A DNA stretch of 64,000 nt, taken from NCBI GenBank assembly GCA_005281725.1, contig SSBO01000001.1, forward strand, positions 976,399 to 1,040,398, given 5' to 3'. Position numbers and translations under genes: made by a program. The notes below the pieces were generated by a model, which was not told the origin of the DNA, searched no databases, and worked only from the letters and a program-made list of their open reading frames with translations. The stretch's first letter is position 1; each line of letters opens with the position of its first letter. The stretch comes from Wuchereria bancrofti (lineage: Eukaryota > Nematoda > Chromadorea > Rhabditida > Onchocercidae). Of the stretch, positions 55,480 to 64,000 are shown piece after piece.

Positions 55480-58400
55480 TCATTCAATGACTTCTAATTT
55501 ATGCCATCGTTCGAATTCATAGCCAGGATTTTGAATACAACTATTCCATTGCTTTTGACGTTCACCTTTAGCAGATGTTGACAATAGGATACTTCCTGTA
55601 GAAAAATGAAAGAAAATTTATGCGAGAATGAGAAATGAAAATGATAGTTTAATTTGTATGGGGAAATTGCATATGTTTCATTTGTTTTGTTTAATTTTTA
55701 TTATAAATTCAAAAGAATAAAAATTAAGTGTAACACTTGATTTCCAATCAATTGTATTTAACTTCTAATTGTTAAATTTAATTAATTAACGCTGCTAATG
55801 ATTTTTTTTCTACATTTTCTTTAACATAATTTACATTCTTTTAATGATAATAAAAGAATTTGGTATTATTTTGCTTACATTTTTCTAACGAAATTGATTG
55901 ATCTTGTTATCAATAAATTTTATAACAATAAGAAGATAATCTCATCCTTTCTTTCTCTCTCTTTTTCGATAACTTTTACTATTTATTTTTTCTTGGAATA
56001 ATTTATATTTCAAATAATTTTTGACTTAAATACAATTTATCATTATCAATTGTAATATAAATATTATTACTATTATATGTTATCAACGAAACTATGGCTA
56101 ATAAAATATTGCTAAAAAGTAATCGTTTAAAAAAAGATATTTAAAATTTAAAAAGAATGTCGTGAACGACGAAATATTTAAATTATCATATCCAAAACTA
56201 ACAAATTTCTCTTATCTAATTCCTAAATCTAATTTATATTTATAAAATTCTTCTCACACTTGATGATTCAATTTCCGAATATTTTTACATTTGTAATTAA
56301 TCAACGTCTAAATCCTTAAATCATACTAATCTATTTCCTCCTTTCTCACACAATAAAACTAATCTTGTTAACAATCTTGTTTTTTTCATCCATGAGAAAT
56401 TCTTCTATTTAATTTCCAATCGTCAAATTAGTTCTGTATATAAACCTTCCCCACCAACCATTATTCCCTCTGCGTTTTTGGATGGTTTTTGAGAGTATTT
56501 TGATAATATTTTAGTGTTTTATAATTATATCTATGCGTTGTTATAATGTTGACTTGTTTGTTTGGTTTAATTACCCAAGTTTGAGGTTTCACCACAAAGA
56601 ATTATATTTATTTACCAATATAATCGTCATGCATTCCAACATCTTTATCGAAAACATCAATTTGAAGTGTCTTTTTCGGTAAATCTTTGAAAGGTATCAC
56701 AAATGTTAGCTTCTGAAAAAAAAAAATATTAGCATTTTTTCTAAAAAAAAAAACTTTTTTTTGAAAAAGGACGATTCTTTTTTTCTACATACAGTAAAAA
56801 TTCTGCCACTAATAATTTAAAAATGACGCTTATTATTCGAAAATAAATTAATAATTAAATAACGGATCAGTAACAAATTAAGAATATAAAAAATATTTAG
56901 CATTATTACCAAATTGCTATAAAATTTTGTTATGAAACTAAAATTGAAATTGTTTAAAAACTATATGATAATAATTTATTTTGTATTAAACGAATAATTA
57001 TACTTAAAATATTTGAAATGATAAGTTAGTCTTAATTGTATGATATAACTGACCTCATTAAATTCCGGATTTAATGTTTGTTTTTTTGTTGATGTTTTTT
57101 GTCTATGAGCTTTATTGGTAAGAGGAAGTAATGAGCTGAAAACAAAAATGAAATAATTTAAAGTCGAGAAAATCGAAATTAAAAGTTTAAGAATTTAAAT
57201 AACATAAGGAATAATTTAATTTGCAGTCTTTAAATTCACAATCTTAAATTTCCATATTTAAACTAGAAATTTTTTTATTGAAATCCTTTTTTTTTTGTTT
57301 ACAAAAAGAGAATGAAAAAAACAGGAAGGATTAAAAGCAAATAAAGCTAATAGCTATATATAAATATATATGACGAAAATGTAAAATCATTCAAATTTAA
57401 TGATTCGAAAAAAAAAAAAAGAATTTTATAGTTACAAATTTTGTGATTAAAAAAATTCATTTCATTAATGAACCATTAAATTCATATAAATTATTAATAA
57501 GTGAAAAGAAAAAGAAACAAATTAATACTTACACTTTCACGTATGGATCGGAAAAACCAGTCTTATCCATGCCTAAAAGCTCAGCGCAACGTTTAATCGT
57601 AACGTAAAGTGAGCCTTGTTGCACGTTATACAATAAACTTAAGCAAATTTTTCCACGTTCATTGCTAACGTTTACATCTTTTACCTGATTTTTAATCATA
57701 TATCAAAATTAATGTACAATTTATTTTTTAAGTAATATTCAAATTAAAATTTTTAATTTGTAAATTTTTTTTTTAATTTTCAAATTAAAAATTTTTAATA
57801 ATAATAAAAGTAAAAAAAAAAAATTAATTTTTTTTACTACCAGCATTGCATGCTCCAAGCATAAGTTGTAAAATTTTTCCTCCTCATTTTTGAGATTTTT
57901 GAGTGGAACATGAACTTCGCCTAAGAAGTCAGAACCTATCCGATCACGATCTAGTACCAATAATCGCAATGATTTATTTAATTGATCTTCATCCGTAACA
58001 CCATAATATGTAAATTCCTCGTTCCATAAGGGATTTAATGTTTTTTCAATCGTTTTACTAACCATTTTTGTTGCCTAAAATAATATTTTAAATTTAATTT
58101 TTATCAAACATAGCAAAAATATAAAACGAATTAAGAGAGTGTAATTAATAATTAAAATGTAAGCTAATACAATTTATAAAAATGTATTACTTTAGAAGCG
58201 CCAGGAATTAAATATAATTTTACATAAGGATCAGAAAGACCATTTTTGTCCATTGCACGTAAATTCTGCAAAAATTTATTTACACAAAGAATTGTATGCT
58301 TCGATTTAAATGACTTAAAAATAAGTCGTCTTGATTTTAATTTAAAGCAAGTTTTTTCAATTTTAATTTAAAATAGAAATTCCAAAAAATCCTTTTTTAT

Positions 58401-61400
58401 CAAAAATTCCAATTTAATTTTATTTCAAATTAATGATCAATGATGTAATTTATTATGAAGTTATGCATACTTTAGCACCGGTAAGTCGAACATGGAGCTT
58501 CATTTGTTGTGCAGAATATCGAAGCGTAAATTGAATTGTTCCACGCATTTCTAAAGAAATTTTTGACGTTTTTTTGCGAAGTAGAAATTTATTTAAATTT
58601 TGAAATTTGATTTTCACAATTATCTGCCACTTGTTTACTTCTCATTGTATTATTTGGCATTTGCTGATAATATAACTATAAAAATGTGGATTTGTTATAG
58701 CTAACTTTGAAGTGGAATACCACAATTAATTAATTAAATAATTAATTAATGTAATAGATTATAATGATATCACATTTTTCTTTGTTTTCGAAATTTTTGC
58801 ATCATATTAATTCAATTGTTTTTCATCAAAAATAAACCTTCATTTATGAAATAATAAAACTATTTGAAATTGAAATTTCAAAATTTTCATTAAAAACTTT
58901 CTTCTTGCTCTAAATTACTTTACTAGCAATACAGAAACACTCAAATATAGTTTTATTTTCATCTTATGACAGATTTAAAAAAAAAGAAATATTTTTACGA
59001 ATAAATTCATTTATATAAGTGTAAAACTAAAGAGGAAAATTATGTATTTGAAATGATACATGTTTTCTAAATAATTTTTATTAAAAAAAAAAACGAATTT
59101 TCAAAAAATAGAAAACAAACTTATAATTTCTAGTATGTGTAACTGTAATAATATGTAATGATAATGATAAGAATATTATTGTAAACAGAATGATAGAAAA
59201 GAGTAAAAGAGCAAATAACATTTACCGGAATCAGAATTCTCTAAATCAATGATATCATTTCCGGAAATAGCATGACGTACTGTTTGATTCCTTAGGATCG
59301 GTTCGGTAGCAACCGAAGACTGCAAGCAAATTGCTGATCTGGTAGTTGACAGACCTTTCATTGGTAGTTGCACTGGAATTTCAGTTTTGTACTGCCACAT
59401 TTGTACCACTTAAATTAATATTATAAAATAGAACAAAATGATTTATCGAATTATTTCCAACTAAATTTTATGCATAAATGAAAACAAACAAATGTTTCAT
59501 TTTTTTTTTTTTGAAATAGCACAAATTGTATATTTATATTTAATAGATTTGTCAACAATGTGTATAACATTTAGAAAACTAAAACAAAGGATAAACTTAC
59601 TTTTACGATCAACCGAAGAAAATTTGCCAAAAGCTATTGTTTCTTTCTAAATTTTAAGAAAAGTTAATATTTGTCTTCAAACTAAATGTTTATTTTTCGA
59701 ATAACATTTGTGGCAACAATTTTGTTTAAAAGGAATTCAAAATTAGCTAATCAAAACATGATGGTAGTTGAATTAGCTCACTGCATATTCATATTTAATT
59801 AAAAATTTGTTTTTTTTTTTTTAAAGTATGATATTAGCTTAGATTTTATAATGCTGAAGAAATTTTTAATATCAAATTGTTGTCGTTTCATTTTCAAAAT
59901 TTACATTCTGACTTGTAAACATTTAATAAAAATTGCTCAAAATGATTGAAATTTTATTAAAAAGAAAAAATCAAAAAATGAAATATTAACCGTTTTAGTT
60001 TGGTCCAGATTTGTTGGAAGACTTTCAAGTGACATAATTGATTTTTGAACTGATGAAATGGATGATGCAGAACTGGTAGTAAATTCCTGATTCAAAATTT
60101 GCTGTTTCGATTGCAAATCTGTCATCATCATTGCTCCAGATGGACTTGCCGGACTTGAAGAAAATGCCAAAAATTGATCCGGTTGACAATATTTATCGGA
60201 TCCTGTTGATAATATTTTATATCAATGAATCATTTAAGGAAAATATTCATTTCTAAATTAATTTTTCAGTAAAATTTGTTTTTCAAATTTTTTACTTGAT
60301 TGTTGCGCTGCTGGATTGAAGCATTTTTTTCCATATATTTGTGAGGAAAATTCTTGATCCAAAATTGTATGCATTTCGATTGATGGAAATATTTTCTGGA
60401 TGCCAAATGATGTTATTGCTTGAGGATAATTTGAATGTTTGATATGTTTGCCACTTTCATCATCATCATCATTATCATCATCATCATCATCATCATCATT
60501 ATCATCAATATTTTCCATTATTAGCATTCCATTCGGATTTATCAGATTAGCTGAAGCGGGAATTTTTGATAATCGCACTGAATGATCACTTGGTACAACT
60601 GAAATGAGACCCCAATTTTTGGGAAATTTCAGTTGCCAAATAGTTTTACAGAAATCGTTTAGGAATTAATTTAAACGATTGATTCAACTTTTGTAAATAT
60701 TTCATTCTTTCAACAAAAAAAAAAAAGAAGGAATAATTCAGGATAATTCTAAATAGATCAATCCTGAATATGTAAAATATCTTGAATAAATCAAACAATT
60801 ATTGTATATTTGATTAGAAAATTGTTAATTAATTATTATTGATTGATTGATACCTCCAGAATCGATTGATTCTGATGCTAGAATTGATGATTGATTCTGT
60901 GATAAATCATCACCGTATGATGATACTGGTGAATGCCTTGGTGATGTTGATGGCGTTGCATGATGTGATTCATTTATCTCTTTAAATTAATTAAAATATT
61001 TCAAAAATTCGATAAAGAATGGTTAAGTTAATAAGCGATTTTGCGAGAAAAATTTCAGCAAATTAATAATTTCAAATCATATTTATTCATTAATTTTAGG
61101 ATTAAAATTTTTAGAAACAAAGCTGCTAACTAAACTAAAGTAACTAACAAAATAAATTATTGTCAAAAAAAAAAAACCGAAAATCTCAAAAATACTGAGA
61201 ATATATATGTATACTAAAGTGAAACATATTATTCAGATTTGTTTAATATTCAAAGTTATTAAAAATAAAAATAATTTCAATTAAAATTTCCAATGAAAAA
61301 GAAGGGAAAAAGAAACAAAATATTATTGTACCATTATTAGTAATTCTTTTTCGATCAGCAATTGCAAATCTATGAATAATTGATGTCACATCTTGTCCTT

Positions 61401-63728
61401 CTTTTCGTTTTGAAATCCTAATATGATGATTTGATGCAACATTTGATGGTATCATTTGAAAATTTTCATTCAAGAATGTTTGCGTTTCGTCAGATGCTGA
61501 ATTATCAGCGTTTTCATCTTCCAAATCATAACCATTATTCGATGTTAGCCGTACTTTTCGATGTAACCATGATGGATTTATTCGACTACGATGAAATATT
61601 GTTGAGCTGATAATCAAATAGTATAAAATTTATGATATATTAATTAATTTTTCTTTTCTCTAAGAAAATCTCAAAAAAAAAAAATTCAATTTATTAATTT
61701 TATTACATAAATTATAAATCAAAAAAGAAAAAAAAGGAGACGACAATTAATTAAAATAATATATTTTAGAATAGTTTAATAAATTAAACAAATCATAATT
61801 CATTAAATCATATTAACTTGAAAAGAGCTATACACAATTATGAAAATAAGTTTACATAAAAAATAGATTAAGTAAGCATAGAATAATTGACATTGTTGTA
61901 AATAAATAATATTAAAATGACCAAAAATAATTTATTATTCCTAATTTAATAAATGTTAAATTTCAAAAATTAAAAAATTTAATTACATATGAATTGTTTT
62001 AAACGGAACAGAAAAAAGGTTTTAATCAATTAAAAAAAAAAATTTTTTTGTTTACCTGTACTGTTCCTTTCGTGATTGTTGTGGTTTTTTAGATGAAAAT
62101 GCTAAATTTGATGTTTCCGGTTTTGTATAATGCTGCCAGGAAGTTTTCGGATAGCGTAATGGTGAATGTAATTCCGGATCCTCTATTGGCTTGATATATT
62201 CCGGTATTTCTTTATAAAACCATGCACCAGATTTTTTCCACATCTTAAACAGAAGGCGAAAAAAAAAACGAAGAAATTTTCAGTCAATAAATTATTTATT
62301 ATCATATAAAATTTATACATTTATTTATCATCAAAATTTGATTAAATAAAATATTACATTTAAAAAAATATAACTTTCTTTTCTTAAATTTCAAAATATT
62401 TTATTCAACAAATTTGTACAAAAAAAAAAAAAAAAAAATGGAATGAGATGATTAATTTAATATTTTTATTCAAAAATAAAAATTTTTTGACAAAATTATA
62501 AAAAATTTTGAAAAGGAATTAGAAAAAAAAGGAAGAAAAAAGAGAAAGAAAGAAAGAAGCAGAAAATCAAATAAATCAAATAAAATTTTTATGCAAAAGA
62601 TCATAAATCAAAAGCAAATAAAAAAGCAAAAAATATTAGAATGACAATAAACGTTATAAATTAGAAATGAAAATAATTAAACTAAAAATAAAAGTAATTT
62701 TTAGATTAGTTTACCGAAATATATTGCAGTACTTACTACCTCACGATACTCGCTGCATATTTTGCATAAAAAGATATTTTCACGTCGTACGTAATCATAT
62801 CCATCCACTCCACAATTTTTTTGACATACATACTGAAAATTTAATAAATAAATAAATTTAAAACATAACTAATTAAGTAGTACTAATGAACAAAAAAAAA
62901 TGAAAATACAATAAAATTAATAAAAATAATCTAAAATAATTTAATAAAAAACAAAAGTAATAATAAGTCAATTGAAATAGAGAGAAAAAAAGAAAGAAAT
63001 TAAAAATAAACAATCATTTTATGCAATAAACAATATTTTTTAAATTGAAAAAGAAGACAGAATGAAATCAAATATGAAAGAAAATAAAATTTTTATTTTA
63101 TTTTTTCTTTTTTTTAAATGAATTAATTTTTAATTTTCTTTCAAAATTAACATAATAACAAATAAAATATGAAATACTTAAGAATTAAAATAATATATAT
63201 ATATTTTTTTTTTCAAAATTATTTACCCGTCGACATTGTGAACACATAGCGGCATAACTCCTTGGCCCAAGTAAACCAAAATCAGTAGAACATAGATAAC
63301 ATTGAGTAATACCATTACCCGTTGCACGGGCTTTTAACTTTTCTAATCTATCAATCATACGACTGTAAATAAATTCAATAAATTTTCATATAATTCTCAT
63401 AAAATATTCATTATATTAGAATAAATATTAATTATTTCTAACAAAAATCAATTAAAAAAATTAATTAAAAAAAAAATTTTTTTTTCTTTCAAATTTTACC
63501 AAAAAAAAAATTTTTTTACTTTTCTAATTTCTCAAAATTTATGCAAATATCAAATGAAGTGATAAAGATGACGTACCCTATCCTTTGTTGTTCACGTAAA
63601 CGTCTCTCTTCAGCTCGTGCTAAAACATCTATGATATGCTTTTTCTCCGAATCTGTTATTCCATTCTTTTTTGTATTTGTTGGTGAACGTGCATTAGCTG
63701 TACGAACACTCCAACCGCTTTTTAACAT
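55480..63728 (-). CDS. rbf-1: rabphilin: Rab-binding zinc finger plus tandem C2 domains (probably 5' incomplete)
   Basis: Rab3/Rab27 effector on synaptic or secretory vesicles; its C2 domains bind Ca2+ and acidic lipids during exocytosis. Exons: 63728-63577, 63362-63227, 62832-62740, 62243-62056, 61606-61332, 60979-60854, 60598-60296, 60202-59991, 59646-59601, 59408-59226, 58550-58471, 58265-58191, 58074-57841, 57684-57533, 57135-57054, 56712-56616, 55595-55480 (849 residues). SGWSVRTAN, then helix EEQQ-type EQQRIGRMIDRLEKLKARATGN; eight zinc Cys (CYLC, CSQC, CQKNC, CKIC); SGAWFYKEIPEYI. A long Ser/Asp-rich linker follows. C2A at about 575-700 with LDRDRIGSDFLGE, C2B at about 712-845 with DVFDKDVGMHDDYIGG, so the Ca2+-binding Asp are kept. 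Ends AKGER..W..C..NPGYEFERWH, the rabphilin tail. Relatives have WVCP-type residues before SGWS, so an upstream exon probably lies past 64000; then Met at 63728 would be intronic. Confidence 0.93.
56564..56585 (+). other. perfect 22-nt copy of the SL1 spliced-leader exon, antisense in a rabphilin intron
   Basis: The sequence starting GGTTTAATTACCCAAG and ending GTTTGAG matches the conserved nematode SL1 leader at all 22 positions and is followed by GT, as in SL RNA genes. No Sm site of the AATTTTTGG kind and no SL-RNA-like hairpins are visible downstream before rabphilin exon 56616-56712 begins, and no 5S rRNA flanks it. It is therefore a relic or isolated copy rather than a standard SL RNA gene, but an active unit is not excluded. 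Confidence 0.85.
60462..60516 (-). repeat. GAT-repeat (poly-Asp tract) inside the rabphilin coding sequence
   Basis: GAT/AAT triplets encode NDDDDDDDDNDDDD in the linker between the zinc finger and C2A. In frame and uninterrupted; likely length-variable. Confidence 0.88.
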
Positions 63729-64000
63729 AAAATTTTAATTAATTATTTGCAATTTTAAAAAGTTTCACCTTTCAAACTGTTAAATTATTTCAGAAATATA
63801 ATAAATTTTAAATAATATACAAAAATTTTTTGTTCAAAAAATACAAATTTGAAAGTTTTCTTTTTTTAAATTTCTCCATGTAATACGAAAAAAAAAATTG
63901 TAAAATATCTAGGCTTATTCTGATAGTAAAATGAAAGAATTGAAAATTTTAAATGAGATAACATTTGTTTTGTTAATTTTACGAAAAAATAAATCTCTGT
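63729..64000. other. right-edge sequence, no exon found
   Basis: Very AT-rich. I looked on the minus strand for the missing rabphilin N-terminal exon (WVCP-type residues) and did not find it. Likely the first-intron or upstream region of rabphilin. Confidence 0.5.

Overview
This is a 64 kb piece of eukaryotic nuclear DNA, very AT-rich, with short poly-A/T runs, many short GT-AG introns ending in TTTCAG-like acceptors, and intron-split genes packed on both strands. Gene content and intron style point to a nematode. A perfect copy of the 22-nt nematode SL1 spliced leader at 56564-56585 supports this strongly. A parasitic clade III (filarial-type) worm is my best guess, but that rests on general style, not on a search. 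Exon models were built by hand from reading frame, splice sites, phase agreement and family motifs.

Layout, left to right. (1) 362-21470, minus: a 37-exon ABCA-type lipid transporter (two TMD-NBD halves, 1761 codons read, C-terminus off the left edge). One of its introns (1852-5941) contains a complete 6-phosphofructokinase gene on the same strand (2809-5271). The 3' end of that host intron is AT, not AG. (2) 22687-23538, plus: a small single-TM protein I do not recognise. (3) 24751-25704, plus: a single-PDZ TAX1BP3/TIP-1 homologue. (4) 26508-29504, minus: an EF-hand rhomboid protease. A 73-bp near-perfect palindrome (26001-26073) lies between the convergent genes 3 and 4. (5) 31276-32915, plus: a NNF1/PMF1-like kinetochore (MIS12 complex) subunit. 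(6) 34826-46636, minus: a CYLD-type deubiquitinase with three CAP-Gly domains, a poly-Q tract, a B-box and an intact Cys/His/Asp triad. (7) 46847-47470, minus: an unresolved short gene or gene remnant. (8) 48295-50919, plus: COQ5, the ubiquinone C-methyltransferase, with an apparent 1-base frameshift. (9) 51363-54721, plus: POLDIP2, 443 bp downstream of COQ5. (10) 55480-63728, minus: rabphilin (Rab-binding zinc finger plus C2A and C2B), probably lacking its first exon at the right edge.

The genes are mostly housekeeping or cell-biological and do not form one pathway. The one functionally coherent pair is COQ5 and POLDIP2, both mitochondrial, same strand and close together, and so a candidate operon. 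I see no rRNA, tRNA, CRISPR or intact transposon. Simple and tandem repeats sit mainly in introns.

The observations most worth checking are the nested PFK gene with its non-AG host acceptor, the isolated antisense SL1 copy inside a rabphilin intron, the COQ5 frameshift, the intergenic palindrome, and a 46-bp sequence repeated inside the large CYLD intron.
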